This document shows, in pieces, positions 42,570-50,956 of a stretch of 64,000 nt of DNA. The notes beneath the pieces are model-generated. The model saw only the letters and a list, made by a program, of their open reading frames with translations. It had not been told where the DNA came from and did no database searches. Both the position numbers and the translations under genes were made by a program. The DNA is from SHLQ01 sp964517125 (GTDB lineage Bacteria > Actinomycetota > Acidimicrobiia > Acidimicrobiales > SHLQ01): assembly GCA_964517125.1 (NCBI GenBank), contig CAZFBD010000008.1, positions 1 through 64,000 of the forward strand. Reading direction: 5' to 3'. How positions within the stretch are numbered: position 1 is the first letter of the stretch; each line of letters starts with the position of its first letter.

Positions 42570-43532
42570 ATGGCACGACCTATCTGGACCGGCTCGATCA
42601 GCTTCGGACTCGTGAACATTCCCGTGAAACTGTTCAGCGCCGTACGTCGAAAGAACGTCCGCTTCAACCAGATCGATTCGAGGACGGGCTCCCGAATCAA
42701 GCAGAAGCGCGTCTCCGCCGCCGACGGTACCGAAGTCGACTACGAGGACATCGTCAAGGGGTTTGAACTGCCCACGGGCGATTTCGTGACGGTGACCGAG
42801 GACGAACTCGCCTCGCTCGACCCCGATGCCGTGAAGACCATCGATCTCGAGGAGTTCATCGAGCTCGTCGACATCGACCCCGTCTTCTACGACACCGCCT
42901 ACTACCTGGCGCCCAGCCCCGACGCACAGAAGCCGTACAAGCTGCTGGTCTCGGCCATGGAAGAGTCGGGCCGAGTGGGTATTGCCCGCTTCGTCATGCG
43001 GACCAAGCAGTACCTGGCCGCCATTCGTCCGGTGGACGGAAAGCTGATTCTCTCCACGATGGTCTACGCCGACGAAATCGTCGCACCGTCGGAAGTCGAG
43101 CTGTTCGACGGGCTGGGCGACATCGAGGTCTCGGACAAAGAGATCGACATGGCCCGCCAGCTGATCTCGTCGCTCGAAGCCGACTTCGAACCCGACAAGC
43201 ACACCGACACGTACCGGTTGGCGGTTCTGGACCTGATCGATCGCAAGGCGGCGGGCGAGGAGACCGTCTCGGTCGCTCCTGCCGATGAAGACTCGGGCGG
43301 CACCGTCGTCGATCTCATGGCGGCGCTGGAGGCCAGCGTGGCCGAAGCCAAGAACGCTCGCTCCCGACATCCAACGGCCAAGGCCGCCGATGCCAGCGAC
43401 GATTCCGACGAGGCGGCGCCAAAGAAGAAGAAGGCGTCGGCCAAGAAGCCAGCGAAGAAGAAGTCCGCAAGCAAGAAACCGGCAAAGAAGAAGGCTGCAG
43501 CCAAGAAGACGGCGGCAAAGAAGGCATCCTGA
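42570..43532 (+). CDS. ku: Ku, non-homologous end joining DNA-binding protein
   Basis: This 320-aa bacterial Ku forms a ring-shaped homodimer that holds double-strand DNA ends and recruits LigD. The core beta-barrel is recognisable: MARPIWTGSISFGLVNIPVKLF at the start, DIVKGFELPTGDFVTVTEDEL, and YYLAPSPDAQKPYKLLVSAM. The C-terminal 60 residues are an alternating Lys/Ala tail (KKASAKKPAKKKSASKKPA and so on), like a histone-H1-type tail that aids DNA bridging. The LigD-polymerase gene starts 4 bp after its stop. Confidence 0.95.
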   Translation: MARPIWTGSISFGLVNIPVKLFSAVRRKNVRFNQIDSRTGSRIKQKRVSAADGTEVDYEDIVKGFELPTGDFVTVTEDELASLDPDAVKTIDLEEFIELVDIDPVFYDTAYYLAPSPDAQKPYKLLVSAMEESGRVGIARFVMRTKQYLAAIRPVDGKLILSTMVYADEIVAPSEVELFDGLGDIEVSDKEIDMARQLISSLEADFEPDKHTDTYRLAVLDLIDRKAAGEETVSVAPADEDSGGTVVDLMAALEASVAEAKNARSRHPTAKAADASDDSDEAAPKKKKASAKKPAKKKSASKKPAKKKAAAKKTAAKKAS

Positions 43533-43536
43533 AGCC

Positions 43537-44445
43537 ATGCCTGCAGCGGAATCGGTTCGTACGGAAGTCGAAGGCCGCTCGCTGAAAATCACGAACCTGT
43601 CCAAGGTGCTGTACCCCATGGTCGGGTTCACCAAAGCGCAGGTGATCGACTACTACGCCCGGATCGCGCCGTACATGCTGCCGCACGTGAGCAGCCGTGG
43701 CATCACCTTCAAGCGCTGGCCCGACGGTGTGACTGCCGACGCGTTCTTCAACAAGCGGTGCCCCGATCACCGGCCGGACTGGCTTGGGACCTGTGTTGGG
43801 CCGGGGGACAAGGGCAAAGGGATCAGCTACTGCACCCTGAACGAGACCGCTTCGCTCGTGTGGGCGGCGAACCTGGCCGCCCTCGAGATCCACGCCCCGA
43901 TGGCCCGCTGTGCAGACCCCGCTGCCCCAACGATGGTCGTATTCGATCTGGATCCGGGCGAGCCGGCGACGATCACCGAATGTGCTCAGGTGGCCCTTCG
44001 AATCCGCGATGTTCTGGAAACCGTGGGTCTGCAGTCGTGGGCAAAGACCTCGGGCTCCAAGGGCATGCAGCTCTACATCCCGCTCAACACGCCGCACACC
44101 CACGGTCACGCATCGGACTTTGCGCTTGCGGTTGCCCAGCTGCTCGAAAAACAGGAGCCAACCGCCGTAACGTCGAACATGGCCAAGAAGGAACGAACGA
44201 ATCGGATCTTCATCGACTGGAGTCAGAACTCCCGACACAAGACAACGATTGCCCCGTACTCGCTCCGCGGGAAGGAGCGACCCACGGTTTCGACGCCCAT
44301 CAGTTGGGACGAAGTGAGTAATGGCGCCGACGGTGAACCGCTCGTCTTCGAGGCATCCGATGTTCTGGAACGGGTCGAGGATGTCGGCGACCTCTTCGCC
44401 GGAACCGCCACCCGTGAACAGGAATTGCCAGCGCCGCGTGACTGA
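43537..44445 (+). CDS. Stand-alone LigD polymerase (primase-polymerase) domain protein
   Basis: This 302-aa protein covers the AEP/Prim-Pol domain of LigD and nothing else: LSKVLYPMVGFTKAQVIDYYARI, GITFKRWPDGV, the metal site VVFDLDPGE (DxD), SGSKGMQLYIPL (catalytic-site SxSKG-like), and IDWSQNSRHKTTIAPYSLRG. It adds ribonucleotides or deoxynucleotides at broken ends during Ku-dependent repair. Neither the ATP-dependent ligase domain nor the phosphoesterase domain is attached, and no ligase is in the window. It begins 4 bp after Ku and overlaps the next gene by 8 bp. Confidence 0.93.
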   Translation: MPAAESVRTEVEGRSLKITNLSKVLYPMVGFTKAQVIDYYARIAPYMLPHVSSRGITFKRWPDGVTADAFFNKRCPDHRPDWLGTCVGPGDKGKGISYCTLNETASLVWAANLAALEIHAPMARCADPAAPTMVVFDLDPGEPATITECAQVALRIRDVLETVGLQSWAKTSGSKGMQLYIPLNTPHTHGHASDFALAVAQLLEKQEPTAVTSNMAKKERTNRIFIDWSQNSRHKTTIAPYSLRGKERPTVSTPISWDEVSNGADGEPLVFEASDVLERVEDVGDLFAGTATREQELPAPRD

Positions 44446-45109
44446 CGACCTTCCCGAACAACCCATGTTCACCGACGAGGAGTTCGCCGAGTACTTCGGC
44501 ACCCCTGCCCGGGACAACGACGAACCACGCCGGACGCCGATCTGGGCACGTCTGATCGGTGCCATCGCCGCGCTGGCAATGCTTGCCGGGACCATCACCA
44601 TCCTCGTGGACGCCATTGGAGACTTCGCGTCCATCAACGATGCTGGCGAGATCCGAGAGGCGGCGCTGGATCGGGTCGACGAATCTCCCTGGGGCTTTCT
44701 GGTCTCCGAGGTCATCATCGTTCCCATACCCGAACCTCGGATCGGTGCCTTTGTCACCAACAACCCTCCCGACGGCATCGTTCAGATCGACCTCCGGCCG
44801 TGGAGCCCCGACCGGCTCGATCGTCTCGTGGACCATGAGATTGGCCACCTGGTCGACTTCGCCGTGTGGGGGCGTGCCCCAGCGGCCGAACGCCGGGGCG
44901 GACTCAGTACAGAAGCGTGGGCGGAGTGCGCAGCGGTTGCTGCGGGAACCAGACAGATCGACACCGTCGTCGTCGAGGGTGAATATCACTGCTACGCGGA
45001 TGAAGCCGTGGTCCACGATGCGGAGATGGCGAGCATCACGGAGATCTGTACCCGATGGGGAGAACGAATCTGCTCGACCCAGCGTCTCGGAGCCGACGGC
45101 ACGAACTGA
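44438..45109 (+). CDS. Membrane-anchored protein with HEXXH zinc-protease motif
   Basis: This is a 223-aa protein of unknown family. An acidic N-terminal section (MFTDEEFAEYF) precedes one membrane span (LIGAIAALAMLAGTITILVDAI, about 36-57). An outside domain follows with LDRLVDHEIGHLVDFAVWG, an HEXXH zinc-binding motif (about 132-136), and a downstream helix TEAWAECAAVAAG that could provide the third ligand. Two or three cysteines are near the C terminus. Start at the GTG at 44438 overlaps the LigD-polymerase stop by 8 bp; ATG 44465 is the alternative. Its place in a repair operon is unexplained. Confidence 0.72.
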   Translation: MTDDLPEQPMFTDEEFAEYFGTPARDNDEPRRTPIWARLIGAIAALAMLAGTITILVDAIGDFASINDAGEIREAALDRVDESPWGFLVSEVIIVPIPEPRIGAFVTNNPPDGIVQIDLRPWSPDRLDRLVDHEIGHLVDFAVWGRAPAAERRGGLSTEAWAECAAVAAGTRQIDTVVVEGEYHCYADEAVVHDAEMASITEICTRWGERICSTQRLGADGTN

Positions 45110-45127
45110 CCCAGCTACGATGCCCGG

Positions 45128-45748
45128 ATGATCTCGCGCTTTGGCCCAGAGGCCGCCCTCCTGCTGATCGACGTGCAGGTTGGCGTCGACGTCCTGGATC
45201 ACTGGGGCGGCCCCACAGGTCGGCGGAACAACCCCGGGGCTGAGGACACCATGCGAGGGTTGCTCGGCGCCTGGAGGTTGGCCGGACGGCAGGTGGCGTT
45301 CACCCGCCACGACTCGCGCGAAGCCGCCTCGCCGTTGAAGTTCTCGTTGCCGACCGGCGAGCAGAAGCCCGGCTTCGAGATCCACGACGGTGACATCGTC
45401 GTGGAGAAGGACGTCAACAGCGGGTTCGTTGGCACATCGCTGGAGCTGCAGCTGCGACGGGCGGGAGTCGACCGCCTTGTGGTGGTTGGCTTCTTCACCA
45501 ACATGTGCGTCGAGACGACCGTGCGCATGGCCGGCAACCTCGGCTTCGACACCTACCTCGTGCCCGACGGTTGCGCCACGACGAACCGCGTGGGCCCCGA
45601 CGGGACAGATCATGACGCCGAGGATGTGCACCAGATGACGGTGGCCAACCTCCACAGCGAGTTCTGCACCGCAATCTCTGCCGACGTTGCCGAGGGTCTG
45701 CTTGCCGCCGACGATCTCACGAGCGAACGGGTCCAGGGTAATGAGTGA
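45128..45748 (+). CDS. Isochorismatase-family cysteine hydrolase
   Basis: This 206-aa protein has the isochorismatase-like alpha/beta fold and catalytic triad: Asp in ALLLIDVQVGV (about residue 14), Lys in IVVEKDVNSGFVGTSLE, and the nucleophile in GFFTNMCVETTVRMAGNLGF (Cys about 126). The family includes nicotinamidases and many uncharacterised amidohydrolases; I cannot assign the substrate. It starts 18 bp after the HEXXH gene and overlaps the amidinotransferase gene by 8 bp, so a shared nitrogen-compound pathway of the two hydrolases is plausible (inference). Confidence 0.9.
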   Translation: MISRFGPEAALLLIDVQVGVDVLDHWGGPTGRRNNPGAEDTMRGLLGAWRLAGRQVAFTRHDSREAASPLKFSLPTGEQKPGFEIHDGDIVVEKDVNSGFVGTSLELQLRRAGVDRLVVVGFFTNMCVETTVRMAGNLGFDTYLVPDGCATTNRVGPDGTDHDAEDVHQMTVANLHSEFCTAISADVAEGLLAADDLTSERVQGNE

Positions 45749-46622
45749 AACGAACTCCGTCGGCGTGGCCACCATGGCCGGTGCATTGCGTCGGGTCGGT
45801 ATGCGAGCACCTGGCGCGATCCTCACAGCCGACGCCACGCGCTGGCACTACGCCAACCCGATCAACGCTGCCGCCCTTACCGCGCAGTTCGAGGCCTTCG
45901 TTGCACTCATCGAGGCGAGCGGTGCCGAGATCGTCTGGTTCCCCGAGGAGGACGACGACGACCTGGCCGATTCGGTGTTCACCTACGATCCATCGTTCGT
46001 GGTCCCCGGAGGCGCCGTGATCATGTCGCCGGGCAAGCCCTTGCGAAAGGGCGAAGCCGAGCTGCACCGGGCGTTCTACGAGGCACAGGACATTCCCATC
46101 CTGGGCACCATCCACGAACCCGGACTCATCGAAGGCGGTGACTGCTTCTGGCTCGACGAATCGACGATTGCCGTCGGTCTTGGCTTTCGCACCAACCAGC
46201 ACGGTGTCGATCAGTTCGCCAACATCCTCGAGCCGCTCGGTATCACGGTCGAGGTCTACGACCTTCCGTACTTCCAGGGCCCCGAAGCGTGCTTGCACCT
46301 CATGTCGGTCGTCAGCCCGCTCGATGTCGACCTTGCACTGGTGCACCCGCCGCTGGTCCCAACGCGTCTGTACCAGGAGATGCAAAACCGGGGCTGGACG
46401 TTGCTCCATGCGCCAGCCGACGAATTCGACCGCAGCCTGGGACTGAACCTGAACGTGCTCGCAACCTCACCCCGCAACGTGATCGCCATCGACGGCTTTC
46501 CCGGCACAGTGGGGCTCATGCGGGACGCCGGTTGCGATGTGACCGCCTTTGTCGCCGACGAGCTGTGCATCCCCTGCGAGGGAGGCCCAACCTGCCTCAC
46601 CCGTCCGCTGCTGCGGACCTGA
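45741..46622 (+). CDS. Amidinotransferase-fold hydrolase (dimethylarginine dimethylaminohydrolase-like)
   Basis: This 293-aa protein of the guanidine-modifying superfamily has LIEGGDCFWLDESTIAVGLGFRTN (substrate-binding Glu/Asp), the catalytic histidine in GPEACLHLMSVVSPLD, and the nucleophilic cysteine in CEGGPTCLTRPLLR at the extreme C terminus, as in DDAH. It should hydrolyse arginine, methylated arginine or a related ureido/guanidino compound. The ATG at 45741 sits inside the isochorismatase gene end (8-bp overlap), arguing for translational coupling of the two hydrolases. The run of acids EEDDDDLAD near residue 70 is notable. Confidence 0.88.
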   Translation: MSETNSVGVATMAGALRRVGMRAPGAILTADATRWHYANPINAAALTAQFEAFVALIEASGAEIVWFPEEDDDDLADSVFTYDPSFVVPGGAVIMSPGKPLRKGEAELHRAFYEAQDIPILGTIHEPGLIEGGDCFWLDESTIAVGLGFRTNQHGVDQFANILEPLGITVEVYDLPYFQGPEACLHLMSVVSPLDVDLALVHPPLVPTRLYQEMQNRGWTLLHAPADEFDRSLGLNLNVLATSPRNVIAIDGFPGTVGLMRDAGCDVTAFVADELCIPCEGGPTCLTRPLLRT

Positions 46623-46628
46623 CCGCCA

Positions 46629-47549
46629 GTGCAGCGGGCCATCGTCCTGGTCTTCCTGGCCGACCTTTGGTGGGGAATCAGCGCGCTCTACTGGCGTGAG
46701 CTGGCGAGCATCGCCCCGGCCGACCAGCTGGTGTGGAGAATTGTGCTCGGGGTGGTCATGCTCACCGGCTGGTGGTCGTTCCGTCGACGAAATCCGTTCT
46801 CCGACCTGACCAAGCAGCACCTCGCCTACGGACTGGCCGGAACGATCTGTATCACCGCGAACTGGGCGATGTTCCTATGGGCGGTGGCGAACGGACAAGC
46901 GGTCGATGCCGCACTCGGCTACTTCCTGACCCCGGTACTTGCGGTCGCCCTGGCAGTCGCAGTGCTCAAGGAACACGTCGATCCGCTGCAAACCGTTGCT
47001 CTCGTGTTCGCGGTCGCCGGATTGGTCTGGCTGTTCGCTCTCGAGGGAGGCGTTCCGTGGGTGGCCATCGTGCTCGGAGCTTCCTTCGCCACCTACGGCC
47101 TGGTCCGGAAGATGGGCCCCTGGGACGCAGTGGGCGGCCTCACCATGGAAATGGTTGCCGTTGTACCCGTGGCGTTGGTGTTCCTGATGGTTCGCGGCTT
47201 CGACCCCAACGTGTCCATTGGCGGCGACGACCAGGTGCGGACGTGGATGCTGCTGTTGTTGGCTGGCTTGGCCACCGCAGCGCCACTCGTTCTGTTCGCC
47301 AACGCGGCCCGAAGTGCGCCGCTCGTCGTCGTTGGGCTGATGCAGTACGTCATCCCCGTCGCGCAGTTCCTGGTCGGATGGCTGGCCCTCGGGGAATCGG
47401 TGCCGGCAGCACGATTCGTCGGGTTTGGCCTCGTCTGGATGGCGATCGCCTGCGTCATCGCAAATGAGGTACGACGGTGGCGAAGCCGAACGGTTGCCGT
47501 GTCGCTACGGGATCAGTCGCTCAACGGAACTGCTGACCCAACGGGTTGA
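46629..47549 (+). CDS. EamA-type transporter, RarD-like
   Basis: This 306-aa drug/metabolite transporter superfamily protein has ten membrane segments in two EamA repeats. The RarD signature N terminus is LVFLADLWWGISALYWREL, then TANWAMFLWAVANGQAVDAALGYFLTPV, ASFATYGLVRK, and GLMQYVIPVAQFLVGWLALGE in the second half. The substrate is unknown. A GTG start at 46629 follows the amidinotransferase stop by 6 bp. Its last 29 bp overlap the end of the convergent DUF805 gene. Confidence 0.9.
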   Translation: MQRAIVLVFLADLWWGISALYWRELASIAPADQLVWRIVLGVVMLTGWWSFRRRNPFSDLTKQHLAYGLAGTICITANWAMFLWAVANGQAVDAALGYFLTPVLAVALAVAVLKEHVDPLQTVALVFAVAGLVWLFALEGGVPWVAIVLGASFATYGLVRKMGPWDAVGGLTMEMVAVVPVALVFLMVRGFDPNVSIGGDDQVRTWMLLLLAGLATAAPLVLFANAARSAPLVVVGLMQYVIPVAQFLVGWLALGESVPAARFVGFGLVWMAIACVIANEVRRWRSRTVAVSLRDQSLNGTADPTG

Positions 47550-48135
47550 GCCCCTTCGGGTTCATGCCGTACCGGTTCGGTCCCGGTGTGCTGTCGAGGA
47601 AGAAAAAGACCAGGAGCACGAGACTGATGCATGGAACGAGGTTCAGCAGGTAGTACCAGCCACTTCGGTTCGTGTCGTGCAGCCTCCGGACCGCAACGGC
47701 CAATCCAGGAATGAACATCGCCAACGCGAACAAGACCAGGAGTGCAAGAAAGACGAAGGTGAGCGGGCTTGGGTCGCCGCCCGAGTCGGCACTCGCCATG
47801 GCGATCAGCGGGATGTACAGGACGAAGGAAATTCCGGCCGTGATCAGGGTGAACCACCAGTACTCCGACCGGCGTGACCGGCCGTCGAACGTCTTCCATC
47901 GCTTGAGGGCCAACAGGTACCACTGGAACGGACCGCGGTCGGCGTCGTGTTGCCCGCTGGTGTCATACACCATCTGTGGAGGCGCAGCAGGGAAGCCGCC
48001 AGCCATCTGGGGTGCCGACGCGCCCACGGTCGGCTGAACCTGCGGCTGCCCAATCCACTGGGCACCATCCCACCATCGCACCGTTCCGGGAGGATCTCCC
48101 TGCGCTGCGTACCAACCGGGTTGCGCGTTTGCCAT
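47521..48135 (-). CDS. DUF2510-DUF805 membrane protein
   Basis: This 204-aa protein begins with a DUF2510-like tryptophan motif (PGWYAAQGDPPGTVRWWDGAQWIG). A Pro/Gln-rich stretch follows, then a DUF805 domain: FQWYLLALKRWKTFDGRSRRSEYWWF, about four membrane spans, AVAVRRLHDTNRSGWYYLLNLVP and a C-terminal GPNRYGMNP motif. Neither domain has a known activity. It is 84 bp downstream of ung on the same strand. Confidence 0.92.
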   Translation of the reverse strand: MANAQPGWYAAQGDPPGTVRWWDGAQWIGQPQVQPTVGASAPQMAGGFPAAPPQMVYDTSGQHDADRGPFQWYLLALKRWKTFDGRSRRSEYWWFTLITAGISFVLYIPLIAMASADSGGDPSPLTFVFLALLVLFALAMFIPGLAVAVRRLHDTNRSGWYYLLNLVPCISLVLLVFFFLDSTPGPNRYGMNPKGLNPLGQQFR

Positions 48136-48219
48136 GTCGTCGCCTCATCTCGCCGTCTTCGGCAAACGTAGAACACGACGAGCGGCGAGGCTCGGACCTT
48201 GCGCTTCCGGGCGAATGCC

Positions 48220-48882
48220 TCAGAGGGTCCAGTCGATCGGGGCGAGCCCGGCCTCGACCAGCGCAGCATTTGCCCGGCTGAACGGACGGCTGCCGAAGAA
48301 CCCACGGTGCGCCGAGAGGGGAGAGGGATGGGGCGACTCGATGATCGTGTGCCGGCTGGTGTCGACCAGGGCCTTCTTGCGCCGCGCCGACGCTCCCCAC
48401 AGGATGAACACGACCTGATCGGACTTGTCGTTGACCGCACGGATCACCTGGTCGGTGAAGGTCTCCCAGCCCTGCTTTTGATGCGACGCAGCGTCGTGCG
48501 CCCGGACGGTCAGGGTCGCGTTCAACAACAGCACACCCTGACGGGCCCATGCGCCAAGGTTGCCGTGCTCCGGCCGCGGAATTCCCAGGTCGCTCTCCAG
48601 CTCCTTGTGCATGTTCTGCAAGGACGGAGGGGTCCGGACCCCGGGCTGCACCGAAAAGGCGAGACCGTGCGCCTGGTTCGGACCGTGATACGGGTCCTGT
48701 CCCAGAATCATCACCCGCGTCTCGGCGTACGAGGTCAGATGCAGCGCAGCGAACACGTCCTCGTGGGGAGGGAAGACCTCGTGTGCCGCCCGCTCCTGCG
48801 CGACGAAGGCCTGCAGTTCCTGCCAGTACGGCTTGGCGAACTCGCCACGGAGCAACGGGTTCCAGTCCGTCGGTGCTGCCAT
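48220..48882 (-). CDS. ung: Uracil-DNA glycosylase, family 1
   Basis: This 220-aa enzyme removes uracil from DNA. The water-activating motif MILGQDPYHGPNQAHGLAFSV is complete (catalytic Asp about 62), followed by PPSLQNMHKELESDLG, WARQGVLLLNATLTV, and the DNA-intercalation loop HPSPLSAHRGFFGSRPFSRAN with the catalytic histidine. The start at 48882 gives a family-length protein. It is divergent from the aminopeptidase gene with 100 bp between them. Confidence 0.97.
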   Translation of the reverse strand: MAAPTDWNPLLRGEFAKPYWQELQAFVAQERAAHEVFPPHEDVFAALHLTSYAETRVMILGQDPYHGPNQAHGLAFSVQPGVRTPPSLQNMHKELESDLGIPRPEHGNLGAWARQGVLLLNATLTVRAHDAASHQKQGWETFTDQVIRAVNDKSDQVVFILWGASARRKKALVDTSRHTIIESPHPSPLSAHRGFFGSRPFSRANAALVEAGLAPIDWTL

Positions 48883-48982
48883 ACGGCGACGATACCGGCG
48901 GGACCGGCTCCGCTTCCAGCCAGTGGTGAACAGCGCCCATCGGGTCGGCCGAGCATGGGGGAATCACCGCTAGTGTTTGCGA

Positions 48983-50428
48983 ATGGCACTTGCACTCACC
49001 ACCGCTCGCTCCGCTCCCGCAGCCGCCGAACTCGTCGGCGTTGGCATCTTCAAAGATGACGACATCCCCGAGGGTCTTCCGGCCGCAGCGCTGGCAAGCC
49101 GCGGATTCGATGGCGGCCTCGGCAAGACCATGATCGTCGAGACAGCGTCGGGGCTCCGCGCCGCAATTGGCCTGGGCGCCAAGGACGACTTCACCGAGGG
49201 ATCGCTCCGACGGGCTGGCGCCGGATTCGCCCGAGCCAGCCGCCGACACAAGCACGTCGCACTGTCGGTCATCGCCGATGCCGCAAAGGTGATCGACGGC
49301 CTCGACCAGGGTGCCGCCGCCGAAGCACTCGCCGAAGGGCTCGAGCTCGGCTGCTACCGCTTCGAGACGTACAAGTCGAAGAACGCCCGCAACGATCTGA
49401 AGAAGGTCACCATCGCCGGGTCCACCTCGGCCGCCGTCAAGACCGGCCTCGGCATTGGCCAGGCGATCGGTTCCGGACAGCTCCTCGCACGCACGCTCGT
49501 CAACGAGCCGGGCGGCACGCTCACCGCTCCCGAGCTGGCAACCCGCGTGCAGGCCATGGCCAAGACGGCTGGGCTCACCTGCAAGGTCATGGACCTCGCT
49601 GCCATCAAGCGTGCGAAGCTCGGCGGACTTCTCGGCGTCGCCCGTGGCTCCACCAACCAGCCCCGGTTCGTCGAACTGACCTGGACCCCCAAGGGCAAGA
49701 AGAAGGGAACCCTCGCGTTCGTCGGCAAGGGCGTCACCTTCGACGCAGGCGGCCTCTCCATCAAGAGCGGTGCCGGCATGATGACCATGAAGATGGACAT
49801 GGGTGGAGCAGCTGCCGTCATCGGAGCGATGTCGGCCATGAAGGCCGTCAACCCCAGCACCCAGGTCCGCGCCTACCTCCCAATGACCGACAACATGCTC
49901 GGTGGCGACGCCACCCGCCCCGGTGACGTCCTGAAGATCCGCAACGGCAAGACCATCGAGGTGTTGAACACCGATGCTGAGGGCCGTCTGATCCTGGCCG
50001 ACGCGCTGTCGCTCGCCAGCGAGGCAAAGCCCGACGCGATCATCGACCTCGCCACCCTCACCGGTGCCTGTGCCGTGGCGCTCGGCCCCAAGATCGCTGG
50101 CCTCATGAGCAACGACGAGGATTTCGCGGCCACGGTCAAGCAGGCCGCTGAAGATGCGGGCGAGCGTGTGTGGCAGCTTCCGCTTCCCGCCGACTACGCC
50201 TCGCAGTTCGAGTCGTCGGTCGCCGACATGAAGAACATCGGCACGCCACATGGTGGGGCCATCACCGCCGGACTCATCCTGCAGAACTTCGTTGCCGACG
50301 ACATTCCGTGGGTGCACCTCGACATCGCCGGGCCCGCATGGACCGACAGCGAAGACCCCGAGAACCGCAAGGGCGGCACCGGATTTGGTGTTCGCACCCT
50401 CATCGAGCTCGCTCGCAGCTGGGGCTGA
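48983..50428 (+). CDS. pepA: Leucyl aminopeptidase (M17)
   Basis: This 481-aa cytosolic dizinc aminopeptidase has a variable N-terminal domain (about 1-165) and a conserved catalytic domain: LVNEPGGTLTAPEL, FVGKGVTFDAGGLSIKSG, MKMDMGGAAAVIGAM, the family signature NTDAEGRLILADAL, and ATLTGACAVALG. Metal-binding Lys, Asp and Glu residues are all visible. The ATG at 48983 is preferred to a TTG two codons earlier. A GNAT gene begins 2 bp after the stop. Confidence 0.96.
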   Translation: MALALTTARSAPAAAELVGVGIFKDDDIPEGLPAAALASRGFDGGLGKTMIVETASGLRAAIGLGAKDDFTEGSLRRAGAGFARASRRHKHVALSVIADAAKVIDGLDQGAAAEALAEGLELGCYRFETYKSKNARNDLKKVTIAGSTSAAVKTGLGIGQAIGSGQLLARTLVNEPGGTLTAPELATRVQAMAKTAGLTCKVMDLAAIKRAKLGGLLGVARGSTNQPRFVELTWTPKGKKKGTLAFVGKGVTFDAGGLSIKSGAGMMTMKMDMGGAAAVIGAMSAMKAVNPSTQVRAYLPMTDNMLGGDATRPGDVLKIRNGKTIEVLNTDAEGRLILADALSLASEAKPDAIIDLATLTGACAVALGPKIAGLMSNDEDFAATVKQAAEDAGERVWQLPLPADYASQFESSVADMKNIGTPHGGAITAGLILQNFVADDIPWVHLDIAGPAWTDSEDPENRKGGTGFGVRTLIELARSWG

Positions 50429-50430
50429 AC

Positions 50431-50850
50431 ATGACATTCCGGTCGGCGACCGAACACGACGTCGAGTCGATCTGCGAACTCTGGGCGCAGGCAGGACTCG
50501 GCGGAGGTGAGGCCACCGATCGAGCCGAAGCAATCGAGCGGCTCCGCGAGCCCGACGGGTTCTTCGTGGTGGCCGAAGACGAGGGAACGATCGTTGCGGT
50601 CGCCATGGGCTGCTACGACAACCATCGGGGTTGGCTGAAACGGGTGGCCGTGCACCCCGACCGCCGAGGCACAGGTCTGGGCCGCTCACTCGTCGAGGAA
50701 GTCGAACGGCGTTTCCTTGCGGCTGGAGTGTCCAAACTCCGGCTGTCGGTTTGGGACGAGAACACCACGGCGCTCGCCTTCTGGAACGACCTCGACTACG
50801 AGGAACTCCCAACCATCCGGTACTTCACCAAGGACCTGTTGGCTCCCTGA
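50431..50850 (+). CDS. GNAT family N-acetyltransferase
   Basis: This 139-aa single-domain GNAT has FRSATEHDVESICELWAQAGL, the acetyl-CoA loop VAVHPDRRGTGLGRSLVEEVE, and LSVWDENTTALAFWNDLDYEE near the end, close to RimI-type or YpeA-like enzymes. The acceptor amine is not identifiable. It directly follows pepA and is probably cotranscribed. An assembly gap begins 6 bp after its stop. Confidence 0.92.
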   Translation: MTFRSATEHDVESICELWAQAGLGGGEATDRAEAIERLREPDGFFVVAEDEGTIVAVAMGCYDNHRGWLKRVAVHPDRRGTGLGRSLVEEVERRFLAAGVSKLRLSVWDENTTALAFWNDLDYEELPTIRYFTKDLLAP

Positions 50851-50856
50851 ACGCCG

Positions 50857-50956
50857 NNNNNNNNNNNNNNNNNNNNNNNNNNNNNNNNNNNNNNNNNNNN
50901 NNNNNNNNNNNNNNNNNNNNNNNNNNNNNNNNNNNNNNNNNNNNNNNNNNNNNNNN
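50857..50956. other. Assembly gap (100 N)
   Basis: The flanks share no repeat. The gap removes the 3' end of the minus-strand gene that follows, and possibly other small genes between it and the GNAT gene. Confidence 0.98.

Noticed and set aside
47963..50812. Very long (949-codon) minus-strand frame
   Set aside because: It covers ung, pepA and GNAT in the wrong frame or strand and has no family motifs.
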